Below, in pieces: positions 8,933-17,219 of a stretch of DNA of 64,000 bases; position 1 is the stretch's first letter, and the number at the start of each line of letters is the position of its first letter. A model generated the notes under the pieces. That model worked only from the letters and a program-made list of their open reading frames with translations, was not told the DNA's origin and made no database searches. Position numbers and translations under genes: made by a program. The DNA comes from Desulfatirhabdium sp040755275 (lineage in GTDB: Bacteria; Desulfobacterota; Desulfobacteria; Desulfobacterales; Desulfatirhabdiaceae), in NCBI GenBank assembly GCA_040755275.1, contig JBFMBE010000001.1, forward strand, positions 1 through 64,000. Direction: 5' to 3'.

Positions 8933-9141
8933 TTCTACAACAGGAGTCGGAAATCAGAGCCCGGAAGAAAATCGGATGACTTTCGTTCCTGAATAGGTTG
9001 CTGCTGATCCTTTCATCCATCGGGGCTTTGCCATCCCACTGCCAGATCACTTGGGAACTATACGATAAGTCTACAATCGAGTCGAGATCTTTTTGCGATT
9101 CCATCCAGATTGAAGGTTCAGCTCCGGCTGTGACGATTCCG

Positions 9142-10245
9142 TCAGGAGAATTTGTCGAAGAAGATGCGATCCTCGGCGACTCCCTTGGCTTTCAGAAGCT
9201 TTACAGCCGCATCGATCATCAGGGGATTGCCGCACAGATACGCCTCCGTTTGAGATCCATCCCGAAGATCCCGCTGGATCGGGTCGGTCACCATCCCGGT
9301 TTCTCCTTCCCACCGGTCTTCCGGCAGCGGCGCCGATAGGACCGGCACATAGGTAAACCGAGGCAGCGACGTGGAAACGCGCCGGATCTCTTCTTCGTAA
9401 AACAGGTCACGACGGCTTCGAACCCCAAAATAGAGGGTCGCCTTCCGATCGATGCCTTCTTCCGCCATCTGATAAAGGATGGATATCAGGGGGGCAAGTC
9501 CGGATCCGGTTGCGATGAGGATCATGTCCCGATCGGAATGCCGCAGGTAGAAATCACCGTAAGGGCCGTTGATGCGGACTTCGTTTCCTTCTTGAAGGAG
9601 CTTGTGGATGTAGGTGGTGGCAAGTCCCCGCTCCACATAGGTAATGGTCAGCTTGAGCTCGGTGTTCCGGCTGGCTGCCGAAGCGATCGAATAGGCGCGG
9701 TAAACGGGCTCCGGGCATCCCTCGTATTCGGGTACTTCAAACTGAATGAATTGTCCGGGTTTGAAAACGATTTCCGGCGGGTCGACCAGCTTCAGATGCA
9801 CTTCCCGGATGTTGTGGGTAAGGGATTTCAGGCCGATGACCCGGGTCTTGAATGCCTTGATGAGGAAAAAGGCCTCCGGAATCGCGATCTTCAGATCGTT
9901 TCGAACACGCACCTGGCAGGATAGCCGAATTCCAGATGCCAGCTCCTGGGCGTTCATGTATGGCGTTTCCGTCGGAAGGATCGGTCCGCCACCTTCCAGA
10001 ACCTTCACCTTGCACAGGCCGCAGCTTCCGCGTCCGCCACAGGCGGACGGAATGAAAATGCCTTGATCCATCAAGGTGCCGAGAAGTTTTCCACCTCCCT
10101 TCACCGTCACTTGCTTGGTGCCGTCGTTGATATCGATACGGCATTCCCCGTAGTTGGCAAAATAGGCATGGGCGATTTCCAACAGAAGCGCCAGAAAGGC
10201 ACACAACCCACTGATGGAAAGCAGTCCGACAAGAATCTGTGTCAT
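9142..10245 (-). CDS. nqrF: NADH:quinone reductase (Na+-translocating) subunit F
   Basis: A 367-residue NADH-oxidising subunit. An N-terminal membrane anchor (about 1-24) is followed by a [2Fe-2S] ferredoxin domain with CGGRGSCGLC (about 69-78) and a fourth Cys in LSCQV (about 110). An FAD domain with YRAYSIAS and an NADH-binding domain with ATGSGLAPL and CGNPLM complete it. This order is diagnostic of NqrF; Rnf complexes use RnfC and RnfB instead. It is the last gene of the operon, 9 nt after nqrE, with AGGAAAA upstream of its ATG. It is somewhat shorter than typical NqrF (about 405 residues). Confidence 0.92.
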   Translation of the reverse strand: MTQILVGLLSISGLCAFLALLLEIAHAYFANYGECRIDINDGTKQVTVKGGGKLLGTLMDQGIFIPSACGGRGSCGLCKVKVLEGGGPILPTETPYMNAQELASGIRLSCQVRVRNDLKIAIPEAFFLIKAFKTRVIGLKSLTHNIREVHLKLVDPPEIVFKPGQFIQFEVPEYEGCPEPVYRAYSIASAASRNTELKLTITYVERGLATTYIHKLLQEGNEVRINGPYGDFYLRHSDRDMILIATGSGLAPLISILYQMAEEGIDRKATLYFGVRSRRDLFYEEEIRRVSTSLPRFTYVPVLSAPLPEDRWEGETGMVTDPIQRDLRDGSQTEAYLCGNPLMIDAAVKLLKAKGVAEDRIFFDKFS

Positions 10246-10254
10246 CTGATTTTC

Positions 10255-10848
10255 CTACCCGATCTGAATCATGCCGCTGAAGGCCATGAAGGAAAGCGCC
10301 ATCAGGCCGGCGATAATGAGGCTGATGCCTGGTCCTTCGAGTGCTTTCGGAATGGGGGCCTTTCGGAGTTTTTCCCGGATGCCGGCCAGTGCCGTAATGG
10401 CCAGCAACCATCCGATGCCGCCCCCCAGTCCATAGGCGACGGATTGAAGGAAATTGTATCTACGGATGACCATGAACAGGCATACCCCGAGAATGGCGCA
10501 GTTCACGGTGATCAACGGCAGAAATACCCCCAAAACGACATAGAGCTGTGGGGAGTAGCGCTCGATGATCATTTCGACGAGTTGAACGAAGGCCGCAATG
10601 ACGATGATGAAGACAATGAATCGAAAATGAACGAGGCCGAGCGGAACGAGCAGGTAATGGTATACGATGTAGTTGAGTGCGGTCGTGCAGGTCATGACGA
10701 AGGTGACGGCGATGCCCAGACCGACTGCCGAAGGCAGTTCCCTGGAAATGGCCAGAAAGGAGCACATGCCGAGAAAATAGGCCAGCAGAATGTTGTTGGT
10801 GAAAATGGATGCAAAGAAAATGACCGGTGCGCTGAGCGTGCTTTCCAT
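10255..10848 (-). CDS. nqrE: NADH:quinone reductase (Na+-translocating) subunit E
   Basis: A 197-residue membrane subunit with six hydrophobic helices. It carries the LAYFLGMCSFLAIS segment and the internal repeat partner VNCAILGVCLF, whose cysteines hold an iron centre in the NqrD/NqrE pair in known NQR structures. The ATG at 10848 is preceded by AAGGA and gives the usual family N terminus; the frame stays open to 10902 but that extension is polar. It is separated from nqrD by 283 nt that contain a palindromic element, unlike the tight spacing of the rest of the operon. Confidence 0.92.
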   Translation of the reverse strand: MESTLSAPVIFFASIFTNNILLAYFLGMCSFLAISRELPSAVGLGIAVTFVMTCTTALNYIVYHYLLVPLGLVHFRFIVFIIVIAAFVQLVEMIIERYSPQLYVVLGVFLPLITVNCAILGVCLFMVIRRYNFLQSVAYGLGGGIGWLLAITALAGIREKLRKAPIPKALEGPGISLIIAGLMALSFMAFSGMIQIG

Positions 10849-10974
10849 GCCGGATTCCTTGTCGTCGGAAACAGGGGTTGGGGTTCGTGGTTCAGAAGTC
10901 AACAGTCAGAAGGTGCAAGGCCGTTTCATCCGATCTCCGTGGGTTCTTCCCGTTGTTGCGGGTCCATCATGGTT

Positions 10975-11127
10975 GATGGAGTCGCAAAAAGGCCGGATGC
11001 TGTGTCGTGCTGCATCCCTCGTCGTTGCGGCGTACGTTTAAGTACGCCTCACTCCTCGGGATTTGCACTCCTTGCCTGCGGCCTTTTTTCGAAGCCGTCC
11101 ATATGATGGACTTTTTGCGAGCCCATC
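10975..11127. repeat. Palindromic intergenic element, copy 4 (variant core) inside the nqr operon
   Basis: The 153-bp copy has the family ends (GATGGAGTCGCAAAAAG on the left, CTTTTTGCGAGCCCATC on the right) but a different core. The core starts AAAAAGGCCG, ends CGGCCTTTTTT and contains a small hairpin GCGTAC-GTTTAA-GTACGC. It lies between nqrD and nqrE, 4 nt from the nqrD stop codon. Confidence 0.82.
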
Positions 11128-11131
11128 ATGG

Positions 11132-11746
11132 TTAGGCTTTCCGTGGTTTCGCCCGGTTTTCCAGAGATCGGGTGATCCAAATGAAAGAAGCGATCATGAA
11201 GAACCCTGCAGGTGCCATCACCATGATCGTCCAACGCGTCCAGTCCGCCGGAAGAACCTCATATCCGAATAGGCTTCCGAAGCCGAGCAGCTCCCGCACC
11301 GTAGCGATCATCAACAGCACGATGGCGTATCCCGTGCCGGAGGCGATGCCATCGACGAAGGCAGGCCATACGGGATTGGTTCGGGCAAAGCCTTCGCATC
11401 GACCCATGATGATGCAATTGGTGATGATCAGTCCGACATAAGGGCCGAGGGCCTCGCTGATGGTCGGTAGATATGCCTTGAGAACAATGTCCACGATCAT
11501 GACATAGGATGCGATGATGAGTACCTGAACCATCATGCGAATACGGTCCGGAGTCACCTTTCGGAGGGCCGACACGGTGGCGCTCGACATGGCGGTGGCG
11601 AAAATGAGACCCAGCCCCATGATGAGGGTGTTGGTCATCAGATTGGTCACGGCCAGCGCAGAGCAGATGCCGAGAATTTGACGGATGACCGGATTTTCTT
11701 CCCAAATGCCCTTACGGACGATGGATCGGATGGATGGAGTGGCCAC
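11132..11746 (-). CDS. nqrD: NADH:quinone reductase (Na+-translocating) subunit D
   Basis: A 204-residue six-helix membrane subunit that pairs with NqrE. It shows NPVIRQILGICSALAVT near the N terminus and GLIITNCIIMGRCEGFA near residue 117, the two cysteine-bearing half-repeats of the NqrD/RnfE family. The C terminus has the FGYEVLPADW segment seen in NqrD. The start is GTG at 11746 with AAAGGA 8 nt upstream. nqrC ends upstream of it with a 21-nt gap. Confidence 0.92.
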   Translation of the reverse strand: MATPSIRSIVRKGIWEENPVIRQILGICSALAVTNLMTNTLIMGLGLIFATAMSSATVSALRKVTPDRIRMMVQVLIIASYVMIVDIVLKAYLPTISEALGPYVGLIITNCIIMGRCEGFARTNPVWPAFVDGIASGTGYAIVLLMIATVRELLGFGSLFGYEVLPADWTRWTIMVMAPAGFFMIASFIWITRSLENRAKPRKA

Positions 11747-11767
11747 GGAATCAATCCTTTCAGGCGG

Positions 11768-12400
11768 TCATTTCGGTCTCTGCTCCGAGAGAACCGCAAG
11801 CGTTTTCTTCAGCTCCTCATCGAGAAAGGCTTCCAAACGACGCGTGGTTTCGGTGGCCCCGGTGATGGCATCGAGTTCCCGGTTCCCTTTGGCCGTCCCC
11901 TGTGTCCTGAACACGAAATAGCGTTTTCCCGAAGGTGGTGTTTCCAGGGTTCTGTTCACAAACTGCCTCTGGAACCAGTCTTCCGTAATGCGTCCGCCAA
12001 GTCCCGGCGTTTCGTTATGTCGGTAAAAAGCGATCCCGATGATACGACTGACCTGCGGGTCTACGGCGATCATGGCCTCGATGGGGCCCCAGAAGCCGGG
12101 CCCGGAGATGGGGAAGGCATATCCGACGACGGTTTCGCTTTGCGGGTCGCGTCCGATATAGAGCGGACGATTGCCGATGGTCGCTGTTCGAATATGTTTT
12201 TGAAACAAATCGGAGATGTCTGTGTCGCTGCCTGCGACACCGCCGCCGATCTGAAGGACGTTCAACACCAAACCCTGGATCCGCCGCTGTTCATTCTGTC
12301 GGATCCGCTCTTCGTTCATTCGATTGACCGCACTGACGGCAGCCGTAAACACCAGGCAAATACCGAACATGAAAAGAACGGATCGAATGTGCTCTTTCAT
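11768..12400 (-). CDS. nqrC: NADH:quinone reductase (Na+-translocating) subunit C
   Basis: A 210-residue FMN-carrying subunit with one N-terminal membrane helix (about 6-26) and an extracytoplasmic FMN-binding domain. The covalent flavin motif is DAITGATET near residue 177-185, with Thr as the expected attachment residue. ETPGLGG near residue 125 is typical of NqrC/RnfG. At 210 residues it is nearer RnfG than NqrC (about 260) in length. The ATG overlaps the nqrB stop in an ATGA, so the two are probably coupled; the longer open frame to 12568 runs through nqrB and is rejected. Confidence 0.9.
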   Translation of the reverse strand: MKEHIRSVLFMFGICLVFTAAVSAVNRMNEERIRQNEQRRIQGLVLNVLQIGGGVAGSDTDISDLFQKHIRTATIGNRPLYIGRDPQSETVVGYAFPISGPGFWGPIEAMIAVDPQVSRIIGIAFYRHNETPGLGGRITEDWFQRQFVNRTLETPPSGKRYFVFRTQGTAKGNRELDAITGATETTRRLEAFLDEELKKTLAVLSEQRPK

Positions 12401-13374
12401 GATACACCCGCCTTCGGTTGTTGCCGTTTCTGATAGGCTTGAACTCCGCGATCCAGCAGCGGAACGAAGGTATTCATGAACAGCACGGAAAACATGACGC
12501 CCTCGGGGAAATTGGAAAAGAGGCGAAGAACGATGGTGAGTGAACCGATGGCGATCCCGTAGATCCACTGCCCGGGCCGGGTTTTGGGTGCGCTGATGGA
12601 TTCAGTGACCACGAAACAGGCGCCGAAGAGGATGGAACCGGCGAGGACGGCCGTCAAGGGATCGGGGGCACCCGGAACCTTCAGCAGAAAGAGAAGCAGA
12701 CTTGCACCCAGCGCCCCGATGAGACAGGAGACGACCAATCGCCATTGAGCCGCCTTTTTATAAAGAATGAAGGCTCCTCCGAAGGCGATGAGCAGCGCGC
12801 TGGTTTCCCCCATGGAGCCGCCGATGTTTCCCCAAAACAGGGGTGCAGGCGACACCGATTCTCCGGATCGGATGAGCTTGAGCGGAGTGGCTGCCGTGAA
12901 GGCATCCACCGGTGGGAGCCAGGAGAAGAATCCCGTTCCGATCGCCTCGAACGGGTTCACCCAGCCCGCCGTGAGTGCCAGCGGAAAGGAAATGTAGACG
13001 AAACAGCGGCCGACCATCGCCGGGTTGTATACGTTGAATCCGAATCCGCCGAAAGCCATCTTGCCGAAAACGACGGCGAAAACGATTCCCACCGCTGCAA
13101 TCCAGAGCGGGACGGTGGCCGGCAGGCTTAGGGAAAAAATGAGACCGGTGACCAGGACCGCAGATGTGACCGGCTTGTTGTTCGGAATGGTGAAGGCGGC
13201 TTCCGTCAGGATTCCGGCGATCATCACGACGGCGGTGACAACAAGGGCCCTGAGGCCGAAAAAGGTGACTGCTCCGGCTAGACAGGGAATGAGGCCCACC
13301 ACGACGCGCATCATGACGGGTTGAATGAGTAGATATTTGGAAAGGGAGAAGGAGCTTTTCTGCGTTTCGGCCAT
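12397..13374 (-). CDS. nqrB: NADH:quinone reductase subunit B (NqrB/RnfD family), first gene of the operon
   Basis: A 325-residue polytopic membrane subunit of the NqrB/RnfD family. It contains NKPVTSAVLVTGLIFSLSLP, GGFGFNVYNPAMVGR, a putative flavin-attachment stretch DAFTAATPLKL near residue 158, and the conserved FPEGVMFSVLFMNTFVPLLD end. It has the length of RnfD (about 320-350); canonical NqrB is about 410 residues with a longer N terminus. No nqrA lies upstream: 13375-13544 has no gene and the next coding sequence is gmd on the other strand. See the finding on the nqrA-less cluster. Confidence 0.85.
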   Translation of the reverse strand: MAETQKSSFSLSKYLLIQPVMMRVVVGLIPCLAGAVTFFGLRALVVTAVVMIAGILTEAAFTIPNNKPVTSAVLVTGLIFSLSLPATVPLWIAAVGIVFAVVFGKMAFGGFGFNVYNPAMVGRCFVYISFPLALTAGWVNPFEAIGTGFFSWLPPVDAFTAATPLKLIRSGESVSPAPLFWGNIGGSMGETSALLIAFGGAFILYKKAAQWRLVVSCLIGALGASLLLFLLKVPGAPDPLTAVLAGSILFGACFVVTESISAPKTRPGQWIYGIAIGSLTIVLRLFSNFPEGVMFSVLFMNTFVPLLDRGVQAYQKRQQPKAGVS

Positions 13375-13544
13375 GGCGGATCCGATGCGGGTTATCGGTG
13401 TATGGGTTGCAATTTCAAAAGCGTTTCTGCTGATGCGTATATTTGCAACATCTGTTCTGAGAATGCAAGAAAACAGATATCTGGTTCCTGTCGTCAGATG
13501 GACCTATCCTTGCGAGGATGGCGGCATGTTGCGAATCGATCTAT

Positions 13545-13914
13545 GATAGCCTCGCAAAAAGTCAGGCCCTCTGGATTGACCCGCCTTCCTGCTGGAGGCC
13601 CGTCATTGAAAGGAAAGTCGCTTTTCCCGTGCTTTTCGGGAATGCCGGGCATCAGCGGGGTGGCTGGGGAAGCCTTTTGAGCTTGCTGCGAAAACGTGTT
13701 TGAAGCCGCCGGATATCGTTGGATCGGACGGACGTACTGGATCGAAATATCGATTGAAAAGCAAGCCGTTGCGATTCAACCAGCCTCTATTTGCTGTCTG
13801 GCCATCCGTCCGATCCTACGAGATCGGGCGGCTGAGTTTTTTCGCAGCAGCGAAAAAGGTTCCCCAGTCACCCTGCGACTCGACAGAGACTCCCTGACTT
13901 TTTGCGGGGCCATC
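13545..13914. repeat. Palindromic intergenic element, copy 5 (longest)
   Basis: A 370-bp copy has ends GATAGCCTCGCAAAAAGTC and GACTTTTTGCGGGGCCATC. Outer arms (GTGGCTGGGGAAGCCTTTT against AAAAAGGTTCCCCAGTCAC) and inner arms (ATCGTTGGATCGGACGGA against TCCGTCCGATCCTACGA) are complementary, so most of the element can fold as one imperfect hairpin. It occupies the divergent region between nqrB and gmd. The remaining 13375-13544 shows no gene. Confidence 0.87.
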
Positions 13915-13939
13915 GTTTATGTTCATCATCAATTTAGGA

Positions 13940-13968
13940 TTGACAAGGGTATCGCCCGTCGATACCTT
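13940..13968 (+). promoter_or_regulatory. Candidate sigma-70 promoter for gmd-fcl
   Basis: TTGACA at 13940-13945 and TACCTT at 13963-13968 are separated by 17 bp, 45 nt before the gmd start. The -35 is a perfect consensus; the -10 is weaker. Confidence 0.45.
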
Positions 13969-14012
13969 CGGCATTGATCGATGGTCACCCCAACGGGAAA
14001 GGATGAACCTCC

Positions 14013-15179
14013 ATGACGGATGCAAATCAACCGGCCAAAAAAGCACTGATCACCGGCATCACCGGTCAGGACGGGGCTTATCTTGCCGACTTGCTGCTGA
14101 AAAAAGGCTATCGGGTTTACGGTATCAAACGGCGAAGCTCTTCGTTCAACACCCGCCGTGTCGATCATCTCTATCAGGACCCCCACGATCCCGATCTACG
14201 TTTTTCGATGCATTACGGGGATTTGACGGACGCAACCAACCTCATCCGAATCATCCAGGAAGTTCAACCGGATGAAATTTACAACCTGGCCGCACAGAGC
14301 CATGTCCAGGTCTCCTTCGAAACGCCGGAATATACGGCGAATTCCGATGCATTGGGCACATTGAGGCTTCTCGAAGCGATCCGGATTCTCGGAATGGAAC
14401 GTCATGTCCGTTTCTACCAAGCGTCCACCAGCGAGATGTTCGGTAAGGTCCAGGAAATTCCTCAGAAGGAGACCACTCCCTTCTATCCGAGGAGCCCGTA
14501 TGGCGCCGCCAAGGTGTATGCCTACTGGATCACGGTCAACTACCGGGAGGCTTACGGGATGTTCGCCTGCAACGGGATTCTGTTCAACCACGAATCGCCC
14601 ATCCGGGGCGAAACCTTCGTCACCCGAAAAATCACCCGTGCGGTTGCCCGCATCCTGGTCGGACTTCAGGATCGGCTGTACCTGGGCAATCTGCATTCGA
14701 AGCGGGACTGGGGGTTTGCCGGCGATTATGTCGATGCCATGTGGCGGATGCTGCAGCAGGATCGACCCGAGGATTTCGTCATCGCAACCGGAAAGACGCA
14801 TTCGGTTCGGGAATTTGTGGAAAGGGCTTTTGCAGCAGTCGGTATCCGGATCGCCTGGAAAGGGCAGGGGGTCGATGAAACGGGCGTCATCGACGGCATC
14901 GACCCGGTTGTTCTCCAAGAACGCCTGTCGGCTGATCCGCCTTCGGCTTCCCTGAAACCCGGGGCGACGGTCGTCAGTGTCGATCCCCGGTATTTTCGAC
15001 CGACGGAAGTCGACTTTCTGTTGGGTGATCCGTCGAAGGCCAAACGGCTTCTCGGCTGGGTGCCCCGGACGGATATCGGACGGCTCGTGGAGATGATGAT
15101 CGCAGAAGACATTCGGGAAGCCCGAAAAGACAAGATGATCGGAAAGGAAGGCTTTCCGGTCTACAACCACTTCGAATGA
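14013..15179 (+). CDS. gmd: GDP-mannose 4,6-dehydratase
   Basis: A 388-residue short-chain dehydrogenase/epimerase that converts GDP-D-mannose to GDP-4-keto-6-deoxymannose, the first step to GDP-L-fucose or related surface sugars. It carries the NADP motif GITGQDGAYLA (about 16-26), the KRRSSSFNTRRVDHLY stretch, the catalytic Thr/Glu pair in STSEMFG, and YGAAK (the YxxxK active site, about 165). Length matches the family (about 370-390). AAGGA lies upstream of the ATG. fcl follows after 16 nt. Confidence 0.96.
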   Translation: MTDANQPAKKALITGITGQDGAYLADLLLKKGYRVYGIKRRSSSFNTRRVDHLYQDPHDPDLRFSMHYGDLTDATNLIRIIQEVQPDEIYNLAAQSHVQVSFETPEYTANSDALGTLRLLEAIRILGMERHVRFYQASTSEMFGKVQEIPQKETTPFYPRSPYGAAKVYAYWITVNYREAYGMFACNGILFNHESPIRGETFVTRKITRAVARILVGLQDRLYLGNLHSKRDWGFAGDYVDAMWRMLQQDRPEDFVIATGKTHSVREFVERAFAAVGIRIAWKGQGVDETGVIDGIDPVVLQERLSADPPSASLKPGATVVSVDPRYFRPTEVDFLLGDPSKAKRLLGWVPRTDIGRLVEMMIAEDIREARKDKMIGKEGFPVYNHFE

Positions 15180-15195
15180 ACGGAGGCACCATCGG

Positions 15196-16260
15196 ATGTC
15201 CCATGCCGTTCTGGATCCCGATCTGAACATATTCGTCGCCGGCCACCGGGGGATGGTCGGATCGGCCATCGTCCGCAAGCTTGCCGAATACGGTCATCGA
15301 AACATTCTGGTTCGATCCCGTGCGGAAGTGGACCTGACGGATGCCGCAGCCGTACGGAGGTTTTTCGAGACGGAGCGGCCCGACATCGTGGTGCTTGCTG
15401 CCGCCAAAGTCGGCGGGATTCTGGCGAACAGCACGTATCCGGCGGATTTCATCTACCAGAATCTGATGATCGAAGCCAATGTCATCCATGAGGCCTGGCG
15501 GGCCGGCATCGAGCGGCTGCTGTTTCTCGGAAGCTCCTGCATCTATCCTCGGAACGCCGAACAGCCGATTCGGGAAGAGGCCCTTCTGGCCGGATATTTA
15601 GAGCCGACCAACAAGGCCTATGCGGTTGCGAAAATCTCGGGCATCGTCTTGTGCGAAAGTTACAATCTCCAATATGGATGCCGCTACCGCTGCGTCATGC
15701 CGACCAATCTCTACGGTCCTAACGACAATTACGACTTGATGCATTCCCATGTCCTGCCTGCCATGATCCGGAAATTTCATCTGGGCAGACTTGCCTTGGA
15801 AGGCGACTGGAAGGCCATCGAACGGGATGAGGCAAGGTTCGGTCCCATACCCGACGATGTTCGAAGGGGGCTTCAGGCCAAAGGAGGGCTGAACATCCTT
15901 CTGTGGGGTACCGGCTCGGCGAGGCGGGAATTTCTCTACGTCGACGACCTGGCCGATGCCTGCCGATTTGTCCTGGGTATATCGGATGACGAGTGGGAGA
16001 AGGAGATTACCTCACAGGGCGTCACCCATGTGAACATCGGTGCGGGAATGGACGTATCCATCCGAGAGCTGGCCGAAATGGTTCGCGATGTGGTCGGCTT
16101 CGAGGGGGATGTCGTGTGGGACAGCGGCAAGCCGGACGGCATGCCCCGTAAATGGCTCGATGTGAGCCGGATGAATCGGCTGGGGTGGCGTCCGAAAGTC
16201 GCACTGAGACAGGGAATCGAGATGGCCTATCGACACTATCGGGCCACTGCGGGCCTGTGA
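15196..16260 (+). CDS. fcl: GDP-L-fucose synthase
   Basis: A 354-residue epimerase/reductase that turns the Gmd product into GDP-L-fucose with NADPH. Visible marks are the GHRGMVGSAIVR nucleotide motif (about 16-27), the GSSCIYP segment with catalytic Ser (about 113), and YAVAK (the YxxxK site, about 141). The region around 200-230 is about 35 residues longer than in the E. coli enzyme. GGAGG lies 9 nt before the ATG. It forms a two-gene pathway unit with gmd. Confidence 0.95.
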   Translation: MSHAVLDPDLNIFVAGHRGMVGSAIVRKLAEYGHRNILVRSRAEVDLTDAAAVRRFFETERPDIVVLAAAKVGGILANSTYPADFIYQNLMIEANVIHEAWRAGIERLLFLGSSCIYPRNAEQPIREEALLAGYLEPTNKAYAVAKISGIVLCESYNLQYGCRYRCVMPTNLYGPNDNYDLMHSHVLPAMIRKFHLGRLALEGDWKAIERDEARFGPIPDDVRRGLQAKGGLNILLWGTGSARREFLYVDDLADACRFVLGISDDEWEKEITSQGVTHVNIGAGMDVSIRELAEMVRDVVGFEGDVVWDSGKPDGMPRKWLDVSRMNRLGWRPKVALRQGIEMAYRHYRATAGL

Positions 16261-16286
16261 GTGAAGCAGATGTTTCAGGAGAAACG

Positions 16287-16823
16287 ATGAGCGTCAATCC
16301 GGAACCCATCCATACCATTCAAGAAATGGCCGAAAGCCTCGTCAATCTGTCTCTGTCCAGGGAAGTGGCGGCCTTTGCGGTGCGGGATGTTCCCATGAAG
16401 GCAGAGCACACGGTTCTCGAATACGAGAGCCGCATCTTGCAGATTCTCGGTGTCGGATGGGCGATATCCTATTTCATGGCCGACCGGCCGGAAAAGCAGC
16501 CGTTGACCGAAGCCTACTGGAACAAGATGTTCGATTTTTCGAGGAACCTGTCTGCGGTCGTCTCCGCCGCGCTTCCCGAGCATTTCGATTATATGCATGT
16601 CCTGAAACAGCGGATGGATGCCTATCTGTCCGAATTTTCGGACCTCAATTCCGATACACGAAGCGCTTCTTCCCTGCAAAACGACATCCTTACCCGGGTC
16701 GGGCTCACCTTTGCACGGCTGTGCGGCGACCCCGATGACGTCCACCTCATCCTCGCGGGAAACCGGCTCTTTCATCTGTCCCTCGAAGGGGTGAAGCACT
16801 ATCTGACTTCGGTGCTGGTTTGA
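16287..16823 (+). CDS. Hypothetical protein, mostly helical
   Basis: An unrecognised 178-residue protein. It has no signal peptide or membrane helix and looks alpha-helical, with a mildly hydrophobic ILGVGWAISYFMA stretch near residue 55. The ATG at 16287 is preceded by GGAG at 5 nt, so it is probably expressed; the frame stays open upstream through fcl but that part is a shadow. It lies 26 nt after fcl in the same direction, so it may be co-transcribed. No function is proposed. Confidence 0.7.
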   Translation: MSVNPEPIHTIQEMAESLVNLSLSREVAAFAVRDVPMKAEHTVLEYESRILQILGVGWAISYFMADRPEKQPLTEAYWNKMFDFSRNLSAVVSAALPEHFDYMHVLKQRMDAYLSEFSDLNSDTRSASSLQNDILTRVGLTFARLCGDPDDVHLILAGNRLFHLSLEGVKHYLTSVLV

Positions 16824-16839
16824 GTGGTGGTTGATGAAT

Positions 16840-17087
16840 GATGGCCTCGCAAAAAGTCGCTGTTTTGGTGCCCTTTGTAAATGCCGGGCATCAGCGGGGT
16901 GACTGGGGAACCTTTTTCGCAGCAGCGAAAAAGGTTCCCCAGTCACCCCNNNNNNNNNNTGTTTGTTTTCTTTTTGGGGGGGGCGGGGGTGGGGCCTTGC
17001 CCCCAGCCCCCCCCCCACCCCCCACCCCCCCCCCCCCCCCCCCCCCCGCGACTCGACAGAGACTTCCGGACTTTTTGCGAGGCCATC
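16840..17087. repeat. Palindromic intergenic element, copy 6 (interrupted by an assembly gap)
   Basis: The left end GATGGCCTCGCAAAAAGTC starts at 16840 and the right end GACTTTTTGCGAGGCCATC stops at 17087. The core is replaced by 10 N and a low-complexity run. An ATG follows the right end directly at 17088 and opens a 23-codon frame (stop at 17157-17159) that I do not consider a gene. Bases 17160-17219 hold nothing else recognisable. Confidence 0.8.
16950..17046. other. Assembly gap (10 N) and low-complexity G/C runs, probably artefact
   Basis: Ten N at 16950-16959 are followed by a T-rich stub, a G-run and a C-run that fit nothing in the other copies of this element. They sit at the apex of a long hairpin, where sequencing reactions often fail. 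Confidence 0.75.
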
Positions 17088-17219
17088 ATGAATGAGGGGG
17101 CGCTGACATTTTCATCTGCTTCGGATTATCCGCTTGACTTCCATTCTGGATGTTCTTAAAAAGACCAATTCATCTTTTGCCCAGCCGGACGAAAAGTCAC
17201 CTCGAATGAAAGCCGCTTC

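Noticed and set aside
8922..9104. A 60-codon frame upstream of pcm
   Set aside because: No ribosome site and overlap with the pcm start; most likely chance.
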